Positions 38,391 through 51,504 are shown, counted from the stretch's first letter. The stretch: 64,000 nt of DNA from Phlebiopsis flavidoalba (GCA_035772785.1 JAOCPU010000066.1:101379-165378); one strand, 5' to 3'. Made by a program: numbers and translations. The notes: generated by a model from the letters alone, not told the origin.

Positions 38391-39347
38391 CTACAAGAAC
38401 ATACGTCCAACGCGCCACCTATAAACCCTCCACTGCCCTCCAAAACGCACTCGCAAGGCGTTATCCTCCATACGCGCCGCTTGATACAAATGCAGTGAGG
38501 CGACTCCGAAACCGATCAGAAGGCTACCCAGGCCAAGATTGTGCCAGGGAATACTGAGGGGAATAGATAGAGAGATACCGCGAGGAAACTGATATAGCAA
38601 GCGAGATGATAGGAGCTTGACAGCATCAACCAAGACGTTCAAAGGCGAGGCCGCGGAAGTGTAGTATAAAGAGGAGCCTAATCCGCCTAGGATGAAAGCC
38701 GAGTACATGGGGTGTCTAACATAGCCATAAGTTCCGTTGTCCACGAGCTCATGATCTGAGCGGAGCGAGAATTCCTGTTTTATGCTTGCGTTGTCCAAGG
38801 GTGGCTCCTGCTGTGTATTTTGGGAACGAAGAAGGACCTCGGCAATTGAGGGCGGTACGTGAAGCGGCTTATGTGTGGTCAAAGAGATTGGAAGAATCGG
38901 AAATCGAGCGTTGCGGCCCAGAGCCAGCCGTGAGGCGACTTGTACCGTAGCGGCGATTGTCAACACATCGAGAGTCCTACTGCTGCCGAGACTGGTAATT
39001 CGTTTGCTATAACAGCAAGATATCTGGTATGCAGCTCGGAGTAAGAGGGGCCTAGTGGTTTGTATGCTGATGCAACATCCAGTACGGTGCTACACAGCAC
39101 CACGGCCTGGGGAACAAGTCAACGTCAGAAATGACGTGGTGTTGTGCCTCGCACCGTTTACCTTCCAGGTTGGGATGCCGTACAAGAGCCATTTCGGCCC
39201 GTACGTGGTCTTGTTTAGCTCCCTAGCCTCAGATACCGTGGCTTCGATGGGGTCTAGCTCAGGGGAGGGAATGGACAATGCAAGCTGGTTTGCCGTGGAC
39301 GCAATGAGGATGACAAAGGTTCGCGCCGTGCCTGGGAGATGGAGCAT
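38391..39347 (-). CDS. Isoprenylcysteine carboxyl methyltransferase-like, copy 2
   Basis: Second member of the ICMT/STE14-like membrane methyltransferase family in this window. The first exon (from 39347) starts MLHLPGTARTFVILIAST and is hydrophobic; an intron region follows. The main exon (38966-38391) is one uninterrupted frame. It contains VQVASRLALGRNARFPILPI, then HELVDNGTYGYVRHPMYSAF near 38745-38690 (the family signature). Two hydrophobic segments follow, with LGSLLIGFGVASLHLYQAA near 38530-38470, then the acidic residue and MEDNALRVRFGGQWRVYRWRV (split here as MEDNALRVRFGG and QWRVYRWRV). It ends GRMFL and TAG 38393-38391. The substrate could be a prenylated protein, but related methyltransferases use lipids, so specificity is open. 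It is more divergent from STE14 than copy 1. Confidence 0.72.
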
Positions 39348-39671
39348 TGCGTGAGATGAATTGAATTTTTCGTTCGCAACCGAACTAGCATCAGGTTAGC
39401 TGACAATCGTTGCTAGCAGAACAGAGCAGAGCTAGTCACAGGCGAGAGGAAGGCGTAAAAGGTCTGTTGACGCGCAACCTGTTGGGCGCTGAGATGGGAC
39501 GTGGGGGAACATTTTTGGGAACGTCATCTTAAGTGAGCCCAAATGTTCAAGCAAATTTCTTTGGTGGCGAATGAATACAGCGGATATTGAAAGTAGACTA
39601 CAAACGTCATATTACAGTTCAGGTCCAAATCTTAATATGTATGTCCGATCATGTCCGAGTAATACTTAGGT
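39348..39671. other. Intergenic, 324 bases
   Basis: Gap between two minus-strand genes: upstream flank of the second ICMT-like gene and downstream flank of the secreted-protein gene. Nothing else is recognised. Confidence 0.5.
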
Positions 39672-40215
39672 TTAAACCACAGTCAAGGGTACGAACAACA
39701 CTTGCAGGGCCGGTTCAGGACCAGCCTAAAATTCATGAGACGGAGAACGATGATTCGGAAGAGTGGACTCACCCCTATTAAATTGAGATGCGTCCCGATA
39801 AGGGCGACCTGCTCTCCAACGGTGAAGAAAGGAGGGACTTCGACCGAGAAGTTTTGGTAGGGCGGTCTGAATCCTGCGGGGTCTTCTGGGTGGGGTTGAG
39901 GATTGTATGGCCCGTTATACAGAACAGTACCAAGGATGTTTGATGGCACATATTCAGGACTGGTGCAGCCAATATCAGGGCAGCGAGCCATCGACAGAAC
40001 GAGGGCAACCTCCGTCGAAGGCGAAAGGCTGTTCTGGAAGAGGCGTCAATATACAGTCGAGCATACAATCTTGTCAATGAACTTACAGGCTTCCCGACCT
40101 CAACAGTAATCCATTGTCCAGGACTAACGGTTGAATTTCCTGGAGGAGCTAAGATCGCAACGTTTTGCGCAAGGCACGCAGCAGCGAGCGAAGCGAGGAC
40201 TGTGAAGACTTTCAT
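39672..40215 (-). CDS. Small secreted protein of unknown function
   Basis: A complete, unbroken gene with three exons: 40215-40087, 40033-39773 and 39725-39672, with introns of 53 and 47 bases ending GT...AG. It encodes about 147 residues. The N-terminus MKVFTVLASLAAACLAQNV is a standard signal peptide with likely cleavage after Ala in CLA. The mature part starts with VAILAPPGNSTVSPGQWITV, then a second exon with STEVALVLSMARC and PDIGCTSPEYVPS, and GTVLYNGPYNPQPH. PPFFTVGEQVALIGTHLNLI follows, and the end is QVLFVPLTVV. It belongs to a family of small secreted beta-rich proteins common in Agaricomycetes whose function is unknown. Two cysteines lie close together in the second exon, and there are potential N-glycosylation sites (NST, NFS). 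No TM anchor follows, so it is likely extracellular. Confidence 0.82.
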
Positions 40216-41930
40216 GACTAGGTGGATGCGCCGGAAGATTGGCTGGGTAGTTGAGTGAAGGCGTAATGTGGCGTCCATGAAGCTATTAATATAGGTTTCA
40301 TGTAGTTGACGCCATCGGGTCGCCCGCCGCCGCCGGGCATTTTCCTGTACTGCATAATGATGAAGGATGAAGTAGAGCGGCGAAGCCACGCCGATGAGGA
40401 AAGGCACAGTGATGCCCGTGCATTGAGTACAGCTAACCTGGAAGGTGCTAGCCGACGGCCCTGAGTAAACGATGACAACGTAGCTGGTCTGGCTCCGTCG
40501 GCGAAAAGTCCAGTTCGGAAGCCGCCGTCCGTGGTGTCCCACGGAACCATGCGTCACACATCGCGCGCATATCCGGCGGCTTGTACACATTCAAGACAGC
40601 AAACATTATGATGCTACCCGAGAGCACCACTCTGAGCATACACTATGCCGTCACATATGTTGAGATGGTGTTGTCGTCACAAGTATCTAGAATGTCTCCA
40701 ACTCACTCGAGTTTGCTTGAGCGCTAGAGAAGCGGTAGAAGCGACGAAGTGTTTTAAGGGGACGAGCATGCAATGTGTCGATGAGCTGGAAAGAGGGAAG
40801 ACTTCTGAGCGCAAAGCCTCCCCTTCATCGGTCGCAACCTGCCCAAGTAGCGACTGAGCTCTTTCGTTTGCACGAAGAGATGAATCGGAACCCAGGGCAT
40901 GTCCGTGAGACTCCCGAGCGTCGTTCCGATTCCCCCGACGGGGCGCGCTAGCTGTATCAGCAAACTCATGAGCACGATCCCTCCGCCGATAATGACACGC
41001 TTGCTTACTTGACTTGTGTCACTGAACGATCATCCCACGGTCTTCCGAAGATGCAACAAACAATGTATTCACGGATGAGGCTTTGCTGCGAAGGGTTTTC
41101 TTGCGTGTGTCAGTGCGTGGTTGCATCATCTACCTTTAGACTCGCCCTCATGGAGTCGAGGCGAAACGTCGGGTAGCCCTGAGCATTAAATCAAGATATA
41201 AACAGAAAGTCGCAATACTTTCAATGCATTGCTCCTTCGAAAAGCCATGTCAGCGTAGTAGATATGATGGACGCTTCACTGATCAGACTCACCTGGTTTA
41301 GTTCACTTAAGCAAGAAATCAGAGCACACAACCGACTCATGTCTTCGGTGTGGTACCGTGTGAAGCTCCGGCTTGGTATTCAAGTTCTGACTCTTCATCA
41401 AAAGTGGAGCTTCATGAAGATACGATTTTGAGGAGCAGGACCCAGTGCTAGTGGTCACTGGTTACGCTGGCAAAACAAGCTGTGGCCGGGACTCGGAAGT
41501 GAGATAGCGGACTTACCTCTGGGTTTTGAATAGTTTGATGGCAGCAATGAGCGCCGCCAGCGGGAGACAACTCCGTGCGGCAGGCTGCCGCCGTTCCGCG
41601 TCCAGGTCGTGGTCTGTCGGCGTTTATTTGCATGAGAATGCCTACTTCGTCTCCCCACGGGGCGCGGTCTTTATTGACATCTAGAACTGCAGTTTCCGCG
41701 GAGGTTATCGGGGTGCACAGCTTTCAGAGGATCAAGTAGCGATCCTCCGGCCACCCGCTCCTCCAGACCACTTGATCAGCTGTCTCGGTCCGGGACAGGC
41801 CCCCCACTAGCTCGCCCCGCAACCTGGCATGTGTCTAGCCGTGAGCACCATGTGAGCTGCAGGGACGATGCAATTCGTTTCAGCTGGGCCAATATATGGC
41901 CTGTGTGGCTTCTCGGCCGATGCTCGCTGC
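40216..41930. other. Non-coding or weakly coding stretch
   Basis: The minus-strand frame just upstream of the secreted protein contains a hydrophobic segment (VPFLIGVASPLYFILHHYAV near 40345-40410) followed by Arg-rich text. Another hydrophobic piece, VVLSGSIIMFAVLNV, lies near 40590-40630, and LLIQLARPVGGIG near 40930-40970. These could be remnants of a multi-pass membrane protein, but the frames do not join and I cannot name a family. The part from 41000 to 41930 shows no coding signal and is the 5' flank of glycerol dehydrogenase. Confidence 0.35.
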
Positions 41931-41936
41931 TATATA
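41931..41936 (+). promoter_or_regulatory. TATA-box candidate for glycerol dehydrogenase
   Basis: TATATA lies 85 bases upstream of the ATG at 42021, followed by a pyrimidine-containing leader (cctccctcagagacataacc). Position and context suit a regulated fungal gene. Confidence 0.5.
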
Positions 41937-42020
41937 GGCAGGCCAAAGCGTTTTCGACTCGAAAAAGCCGTCAACCTCCCTCAGAGACATAACCACTAAC
42001 TTTAGATCCACCTATTTCCG

Positions 42021-43408
<1,388 letters not shown>

Positions 43409-44703
43409 AGGATTTGGGCAAAATTTGGAAGAATTGGATGTAATAACATACAGAGATACCATGCGCTCCTTCCATATAATATGTAGAAAACAGTGACAAT
43501 AGCACATCGGTTTTGGCAAGCTCCTTCACATTGCTCGCTAGAAGAGTCATGCAATGGAATGATGACGTCAGCAATCGAAGCGCTCATTATGAGCTGCCGT
43601 CGGGCTGCACCCTCTTGACCTCGCACCAACATTGCCCTCACGCTCTCTTCCCTGGAACGACCACGGCGTCCTTTCAATCGTGAATACATGAACCCACCAT
43701 CAGCTTCACTACTGACCGACGGTCTCAAATGGCGATAGTAGCGCAGTCCTCAAGGCTATCACCTCGTGTCATCAGCGCATGTATGCATACAAGCGAGCTT
43801 TCTGTCAATCTGCATACCCTTCTGCGAAAGCATCGTCTCTCATATCGTTCAGGGTGGATTATCCATTGCGAGACGAACGCTCGGAGCAGACTCCCAGCGA
43901 GTGAAGGTCACCTGTGTATGGAGTCGATCCTCGGGGATTTATTCTAGATGCCCGTAGGTCTGTGTGAAGGGTAAGTCGCGAAACACCTCGGGAACATGTC
44001 TTCCAGCTAAACGAGAAGCTGCTGCCAAGGAAAGGCGTGGCGAGGGTCTGTGTCCAACGCCCTCGTCCGTCGACTGTCTATGCGAAAATTTGTGACAACA
44101 TCGACAGCAATAAACAAGGATTTGCGCATCCAACCCGAGTTCGGACAGACGTCTAGTATGATCGTGACAGCCTATCGTGACTGGCCCTGTCGTACCTCTG
44201 CGAGAAATACGGCGCTGCAGCTCTCATTCACGGTTCGGGGTAGCTCGGAATTGTCCGGGCAGGGGTATTGCACGTAGACCGTAAAGCAACTGCCCCTGGT
44301 GTCTCAACGCCCTATTTCTCTGCAGCGCTTAGGGAAGACTCCGCTACTGTGGGACGAACCCATAGAGGGAGACGAGTCAACCTCATTCGCATACTTGCCA
44401 CCCTCCACGACTTCGAGGACGCATCAGCTGCCGCGGTGAGTACCAATATCCCGCCCAGAAATCAGAAAAATGCTGAAAATGTTGACAATAATGAAATTGA
44501 CAGGCAACGCCCGCACGTAGTGGCGGCATACGGTAATGTGATGGAGAGTTGCACTACCGTGGAGCGGGATCAAGCCAGACGTCGTCTACAAGCGACTGCA
44601 CAGCGGCGTATATAATGGAATGAAAGACGGCGAATATGACTGCAAGTCGAGCTCTCGACTACTAACGACCACCTCTATACCACTCTCGACCTCACTCTTC
44701 AAC
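43409..44703. other. 1.3-kb stretch without a recognisable gene
   Basis: Between glycerol dehydrogenase and acetyl-CoA synthetase. Plus-strand frames of 60-115 residues exist (44268-44615 is the longest) but no known family is recognisable. The last about 80 bases before 44704 include tatataatgg near 44608, a weak TATA candidate 90 bases before the ATG of acetyl-CoA synthetase. Confidence 0.4.
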
Positions 44704-47199
44704 ATGTCGTACGACTCTGTTCCCATGCATCCGGTCCCCCCTCGTATGCTCGACGGCCCCGAAAGTCCCATACATTGGCCCAAACATCGAGCCTACAGGA
44801 AAGCGCATGCTGACACCGTGGGCGAGAATGCCGACAAGTGGTGGGCCAAGGTACGCGCAATGCTTATGTTCCACCACCAATGGCTCATCATCTGCTTCAG
44901 ATGGCAAGGGAGTTGCTGCATTGGGACATTCCCTTCCAGACTGTACGGACAGGCAGCTTTGAGAACGGAGACATCGCGTGGTTTACGGAGGGCTATGTGA
45001 ATGCCGCTTACAACTGTGTTGATCGCTGGGCTTTCCAAGACCCCAACAAGGTATGTTCTGTCTACCTTTCCTCAACTTTCGACTTATCATAATGCTGACG
45101 TCGAAACTCCAAGACTGCCATCATCTACGAAGCCGACGAGCCCACAACGAGAGCGCCGAGATCAGCTATGGCGAACTTCTCCGTGAAGTATCCCGGATCG
45201 CCAATGTCCTCAAGTCATTCGGCGTTCAGAAGGGGGGGCGACAAACACCGTCACAGTCTACCCTACCCATGACCTGGCAGCCGTCGCAGCATTCCTTGCT
45301 TGTGCTCGTATTGGTGCTGTCCACTCCGTCGTATTTGCCGGCTTCTCCTCCGAATCTCTTCGCGACCGTATCAACGATTGCAAGTCCCGCGTCGTCCTCA
45401 CCTCGGACGAGGGCCGTCGTGGCGGTAAGACCATTGCAATCAAGAAGCTTGCAGACAAGGCGCTTGAAGGCTGCCCCGATGTCGAAACACGTCCTTGTGC
45501 TCAAGCGGACCGGCAGCGAGATTCCGTGGACTGAGGGCAGAGATAAATGGTGGCATTGAGGAGAGCGCTAAGGTGCCCAACTACTGCCCCGCCAGCACTC
45601 CTCTCTTCCGAGGATGGCCTGTTTATTCTATACGTGAGTCATTTTCTACTCTTCGCCGAGCAGCAGTGCTCAATAATAGATATAACAGACGTCTTGGTTC
45701 TACCGGAAAGCCCAAGGGCATCATGCACACGATCGGAGGCTATCTTCTCGGAGCCGCCATGACTGTCAAATACGTGTTCGACGTCCACCCCCAACGACCG
45801 ATATGGATGCATGGCCGATCTCGGCTGGATTACTGGTCATACGTAAGCTGCCTGTGTTTCTAGATTTTAATCGAACGCTAACTTGTGCATAGCTACCTCG
45901 TATACGGCCCTCTCGCGAACGGCGTGGCAACGACCGTCTTCGAGTCAACACCAGTCTACCCAACTCCAGCGCGTTTCTGGGAAAACGATCGACAAAACAC
46001 AAGCTCACCCACTTCTACACTGCGCCCACTGCTGTCCGTCTCTTCCTCTTCGCCGTCTCGGTGAGGAGTACGTCAAGAACGCAGACCTCAGCTCTCTCCG
46101 GGTCATTGGTAGCGTCGGCGAGCCCATTAACCCCGAAGCATGGCACTGTTGAACGATCACGTCGGTCGCAAACAAGCTGCTATCGTTGATACGTTCTTCC
46201 AAACTGAGACTGGTTCAATCGTCCTGTCTCCCCTTCCTGGTGCTATCGAGTGCAAGCCGGGTTCTGCAACCGTGCCTTTCCTAGGCATGGAAGCCGCTCT
46301 TCTTGATCCTGTGACTGGGAAGGTGAGTATTCTGTGGAAGTAAATTTGTTGCCAAGTATTCACGTCGTGTGCGTAGGAATTGGAAGGCGATAATGTGGAG
46401 GGTGTCTTGGTGTTTAAAAACACTTGGCCTTCGATTGCTCGCTCCGTTTGGAAAAGATCACAACAGGTGGCAAGACGTGTATTTGCGGGTATGTGAACAT
46501 GCTCCCTGTTACTGTTCTCTTAAAGTTAACGAGGATTGTTGCAGCCATATCCAGGATACTTCTACACTGGAGATGGAGCCGTACGCGACAAGGACGGGTA
46601 TGTCTGGATCAAGGGCCGCGTGGACGGTGCGTTCGAAATTGCCTGTGCTCTGGTGGGTCACTCATCTCCACGTGTAGATGTCATCAACGTCTCTGGACAC
46701 CGACTGTCCACCGCCGAGATTGAATCTGCCCTCATCCTTTACCCTGGTGTCGCCGAGGCAGCAGTCATCGGGGCCAACGACGAGCTCACCGGCCAGGCCG
46801 TCCATGCATTTGTCACACACTCAAGAGGTATGACATCTTCGTGCCTGCTGAGGGGAGAATGCTGACATCCTTCTCTATAGGGAATTTGAATATTACCCAA
46901 GCAATGAAACCGGCCTTGATCAAGGAGCTCGTTGGTCAAGTACGCAAAGTGATCGGTCCCTTCGCCTCTCCGAAGAAGATCTACGTTGTGTCGGACTTGC
47001 CCAAGACACGGTCGGGCAAGGTGCGCACCGTTTGCAAGTTAGGCTAACATATGCTGACGACTTCGTGATAGATCATGCGTCGCATATATGCGCAAGATCA
47101 TCGCCGGCGAGGGCGACACAGCTCGGAGACCTCAGCACGCTCGCAGAACCAGCTGTTGTTGACGTCATCAAAGCTAAGGAGGTCGCTCAACTAAGCTAG
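44704..47199 (+). CDS. facA: Acetyl-CoA synthetase
   Basis: AMP-forming acetyl-CoA synthetase: acetate + ATP + CoA to acetyl-CoA, in cytosol and nucleus, feeding lipid synthesis and histone acetylation. ATG 44704 gives [18 protein letters not shown]. Introns: 44851-44900, 45051-45113, about 45637-45689, 45843-45892, 46323-46376, 46489-46544, 46627-46677, 46828-46880 and 47021-47071 (CTAAC branch point). Landmarks: [20 protein letters not shown] near 44922; [20 protein letters not shown] near 45150; [13 protein letters not shown]; the AMP-binding signature [11 protein letters not shown] across the intron near 45690-45720; [17 protein letters not shown] near 46095; [17 protein letters not shown] near 46195; GYFYTGDGA near 46552; [18 protein letters not shown] near 46680; and PKTRSGK with the lysine that is acetylated in this family near 47000-47020, joined to IMRR. 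It ends VAQLS and TAG 47197-47199. Frame breaks cluster at 45140-45600 and after 47085; the 5' exons are clean. Confidence 0.92.
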
Positions 47200-47394
47200 A
47201 TGTTTCGGATATAGACATAACACATAGAGCCACTCTCCTACATGTATTCGTTGTACTATCTTTGTGGTGTAAAACTGTAGTCACTTGTAATTTAACATGT
47301 TCCGTGTTTGCTCTCGCAACAAAGGCCATTCCTGCGCGATCGAGGCTCAGTACTATGCGTTTACCACCCATTACTCAAAAAGATATTCCCCGGC

Positions 47395-49125
47395 TCAGTC
47401 CCATACACCTCTCTCCTTCAAGATCGCCTCTGCTCGTGCCACATCGCTCCCCAATTGATAGGAATTGATGTAGTCCATGACTCCATGGAGGTCGGACATG
47501 ATCCCCTCTTTGCTGAGTCCACTTGGCCCCAGACCCGACACTACTTTGCCCGCTTCAAACGACTGATCCCATACCTTCTGAGACCGTGGCCGCCGAATGT
47601 CATCGTACACTTGTAAGACGGCCTGCGAAGGTCGTGTCGGTATAAGCTCCATTCACATCGAGGGAGGATGACATAATTTACCTCAACGTTCAGGCGGGTG
47701 GTTCGTGGATGGCTGAGCAAGCGTGCGAGCAAATATCCATCCTCAATGCCCTGCCCTGCGCCTGCGTATATGTGAGGCACCATCCGCATGTGCCTGCGAG
47801 TTCCAAGTGAGAAATCTCATATATTGAGCGTCTCTCCTGAGAGGCTTACCGCATCACCTAGGAGAGCTATGCGGCCCTTCACAAACGAAGACAAGTGCGG
47901 GAAAATGACATTGATATACCATTTGTTCGGTTTCGCAATGCATCCGAGTATGCTGCGTAAGTTGGGGCGCGTCGTAATCATTGAACTGGCTGAGTAGCTC
48001 TTCGTTCGAGACAACTTCGACGGAGGGGGCTGAAGTGTCTCGGACGACCTCCGGGTGTCCTATGCAGTATTGATATTTGACGGCTAAGGCGGCTATGTTG
48101 AGTCTAAAGAAGATGATGAGGGTGACTCAAAATGTCCATAAACATTGACTACCATTGCTCCGCCGTTGATAGGGTATATAACAACGCTCTAGGATATAAC
48201 ACTTTGAGTAATAGTCACAAGGGAGATTAGGAACATACTTTATTCTTCCCCACAGCAACAGTAGGTACCGTCCAATGACTGGTGTCAATCTTTCGGGCAA
48301 TTATCTCTTCTTGAGGTACGAGTCCACGAAAAGCATGTGGTGGTGCTGAAGACAGCATTGTCTGCTCGTCCGGTGACGATAGGTCGTAGTAAGGATTTTA
48401 CGCCGTTTGCCACAAGTACGACGTCTGCTTCCGATGTCGTCCCATCGTCGAAAAAAATTGTGGTCGACAACACTGGCTCCTCAGAGGGAGCAATGTCGAT
48501 ACACCGCTTGTTGAAATGCGTATTTTTGGGATTTAACTGCTGAACGAGAACATTGAGAAAGGCAGCCCTAGGAGTATGCGGTGGTTTTAAGAGTTATGTG
48601 GTACAAAGCGTGCCGAGTGAAATTACCTATGAATAGCGATGCCGTTTTCTTCTGGTCCTGCCGGTAACTGGCATGGAACGCATGAGGTAAGATGACATAT
48701 CCGTACTGAAACACGACGCACTCTAAAAATCTCGTCGTGGGTGCCAGAGCCAAAGACATAGCGAAAGCACTTGATGTTGCATTCCCCAGGCTCGGGTGTG
48801 CATGCGAGGAGACTGTCATAGACCCGAGATCCTTCATAATTTTTAGTGCATTCGCGCCTAGTTATGAGTCGATGATGAACGAACAGGTCCCAGTACGGCC
48901 ATTTCAGTACACATACCAATACCAATACCGGCACCGATTTCCCCGTATTCGCTCTAGTAATTTCAGTTGGGGATGTTGAGCCCGAGAAGTAATACACTTA
49001 ACCCTTGCCTCATAGATATGTGCATTGACACCATTCTTTTGCGAGCGCAAGTGCGCGCATGTAATACCACATACACCTGCGCCAATAATAGCGATTCGGG
49101 GACGATCTGATTCACGCATCGTCAT
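47395..49125 (-). CDS. FAD-dependent monooxygenase, salicylate hydroxylase type
   Basis: A class A flavoprotein monooxygenase (PHBH fold) that hydroxylates an aromatic substrate with NAD(P)H and O2. ATG at 49125 gives RPRIAIIGAGVCGITCA with the FAD GxGxxG motif, then ALALAKEGVNAHIYEAR after small indels near 49040-49065. The middle has FFDDGTTSEADVVLVANG near 48465-48410 and VKSLLRPIVTG (the DG-like motif area). The GD motif follows: KGRIALLGDAV near 47865, with the FAD-ribityl aspartate. Then HIYAGAGQGIEDGYLLARLL near 47780-47710, QVYDDIRRPRSQKVWDQSF near 47610-47560, and a last part VMDYINSYQLGSDVARAEAI near 47480-47420, ending LKERGVWD with TGA 47397-47395. Several introns and frame breaks occur. 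It converges on acetyl-CoA synthetase with 195 bases between stops; the substrate is not known. Confidence 0.78.
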
Positions 49126-50237
49126 GACGGGCCTGACTGGAAGTGATCAGACGACTGTAATACTTGAAAGAAGTATTGTGACTTACAGATGCGGGGGTGT
49201 GGAGATTCTACACACCCGTCAGACGCTACGCGACCCTGCTGTGTGCAAGCGAAGTAGGTGTGAGATATACCGTTGGCTAGCTCGTGCCGCTGCGTCTTAG
49301 ATGTAACCGTCCTACGAGTAGAGTTCAATGCCAGATAGTCAATGGCTCATTTGAACAGCCATTCTCGCCCTTGAGTTCAAGAAAACCAGGCCTTTCTGGA
49401 ATAGACTGGAACTGTAGCATGTTGATGGTGTGCATGTTGGCCCGTCGTTGGAGAGATAAACTCAAACTGCGGCCACTGGGCGTATCAATACTCTGGACAG
49501 AATGAGAATGAAATATGAGCGACATACGTGCACAGGAGCAAGTGACCAAAGATAATCAACGAACCTCACACAATTTGAATTCTTAAGTTGGCAATGCCAC
49601 TCTCCTCAGATCGGACCGCAATGTACCCATGTCACTGGCATATCTATCCCATGACCTGCATATTCGAGCTGGCACATCCATAAGTAGTGATGCAATCTGA
49701 GTCTGTGCGTACCTTCCCCGAAAGGTGAGTGATGTTTACGCATCGCGCAGCTGTGTGGGCACACGAATGTGCCCTTATGTGCATTCAGAGTATACGGCGA
49801 CTCCGGTGTCGGGGGATGTCTGACGTCGACTCCTCGAAGGAGCTACGCGAAACGTCAAACAGCGCAGGCGTGCATGTACTGATTCATAGACAGCGTCGCG
49901 CGATAGCGTGCATGTAAGTGGACGTCAGCTCTGTAAATGAGTGCGTTTGCGATGATTGGTCTAATAAGGCTCAGGATTAGAGGCCGAATACAGCCGAGCA
50001 ATTGATCAAGCTACTCACCATCCACTAAAATAATGTAACCCTGTGCCGAATACGCAGACTCACCAACCGATGGTACAACATGACCTCGTGACAGCAAGCC
50101 GTTTCACTGTCACTATCGAACCACGATTAAGGCGCAAGGGAAAGCCGTGAGCATATGTTGTGCGTACGAAAGCAAGTAGCAGCGACAGCGTAGATGAAGT
50201 AAAAATTAAGCAGCAGGAGAAACAGACCAAAGGTACA
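49126..50237. other. 1.1-kb stretch without a recognisable gene
   Basis: Upstream flank of the FAD monooxygenase and downstream flank of the LYAR-type gene. No conserved peptide is seen. Words such as gtgtgcatg/catgtacatac recur near 49730-49920 but do not form a regular repeat. Confidence 0.4.
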
Positions 50238-51504
50238 TCATGATTCCGCGACGCTAACGTCCGACTTGGACTTTTTGTGTTTCTTCTTACTTTTCCTCCT
50301 TCTTCTCGCTTTTTGTCTTCGTCGCCTCGAGCTCTACAGGGACGTCTACGTCCGCACCATTCAGAAGCCCTTCCTTAGACTTTTTCGACTTCTTTTTTTT
50401 CTTCTCTCCCCCCGTCTCTGCTTCCGCGGAGGGGTCCAACTCTAGCTGAGTTGACTCCTGTGCTTTCTTCTCTTCTTCTTCTCTTTCTTCTTCACCGTCT
50501 TCTTCTCGGCAGCGTCTTCTTCATCCGCGGCCGTATCCTTGAGAGAGGTTTTTCTCCTTCTTGGTCCGCTTTTCGGCCTTCGCCTCCTCCGCCGTCTCCA
50601 TCGCAACTTCAGAGCGTTTTTCTCCTTTTCTTAGACTTCTTGTCCTTCTTCAAAGCTTTAGCAGGTATTGAGGACTCCCCAGAAGCATCTGCGGTGTCTG
50701 CCTCTGTCTTGGCCTTTTTGTTTAGCGGCTCTGAATGTTCTTCGTTCTGGAAGGTATCAGCAAACCTTGAAGAGGCAAAGACGACGAGCGTACATCAACC
50801 GCCTCTGGAGTTTTCCGCTTCCTATCCTTCTTATCCTTCTTCTGAGTGGGTTCAGCCGCAGTTTCCACAGCCTTGATGTCATTCTGCGGTACTGGCTCCT
50901 TCGACCTTCTCATCGGGTATAGCTGGAGTAGTCACAGGAGACATCCGCGTAGGAGTACCCAGGGGAGTGTCGTTAGCACCAGTTCCCTCGTAGCGTTGAT
51001 AGCCCCTGCCCGAGGGTTGTCGTGCATCGCTTGTACCATTACGACTCCAGGACTGGTACTTACCCGTTGGAGCATGGTTCCCATTCTGACGGCCGTTCGC
51101 CGCGTTATTATTCCGTTGTCCGGGGCCCCGCTGGTTTTGCTGGGGTGACTAGTTAGTAAAGGGCTAGGATCAATTATCGACGTGGATGCTCACCCCTTTC
51201 TGTCCCTTGTATAGGCCCTTCTGATACTTTTCGGCTTCGCTAAATGCACTGCGTGTGGCTCTTGTATTGGGCGGGGTCCCTCGAAGGTCGTACTGCAGTC
51301 TATGCAGGTAAAAGCGGAGTGACATGAATTACGGTGGTTATCTAGTTTTGGCTTTTTGACCACATCGCCGCAACCTGATGAAGCTTCATGAAACTAGCGT
51401 TCGACAGAATCACATTTGAGCAAATGCACCTTCACACCTAACAGAGGAATGAGCTAGTTAACCAGGGCATTTGGACGAAATTTAACCCACTGGAATGATA
51501 CCAT
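50238..51504 (-). CDS. LYAR: LYAR-type C2HC zinc-finger nucleolar protein
   Basis: LYAR homologues are nucleolar proteins linked to pre-rRNA processing and growth. On the minus strand the gene starts at 51504. Exon 1 (51504-51491) and a very small exon 2 (51437-51430) join exon 3 (from 51374), giving MVSFQ-CEGCGDVVKKPKLDN. HRNSCHSAFTCIDCSTTFEG follows near 51330-51270. After a small indel comes YKSHTQCISEAEKYQKGLYK near 51255-51200. Both C2HC units are complete. After an intron near 51190-51148 the sequence becomes low-complexity and Gln/Asn/Gly-rich (QRGPGQRNNNAANG), then strongly Lys-rich (KKDKKDRKRK, KKDKKSKKR), as in LYAR C-termini and nucleolar targeting signals. It ends SKSDVSVAES with TGA 50240-50238. 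Lys-rich exons show several frame changes, so the middle of the protein is uncertain. It is divergent from the second DUF6535 gene. Confidence 0.85.
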
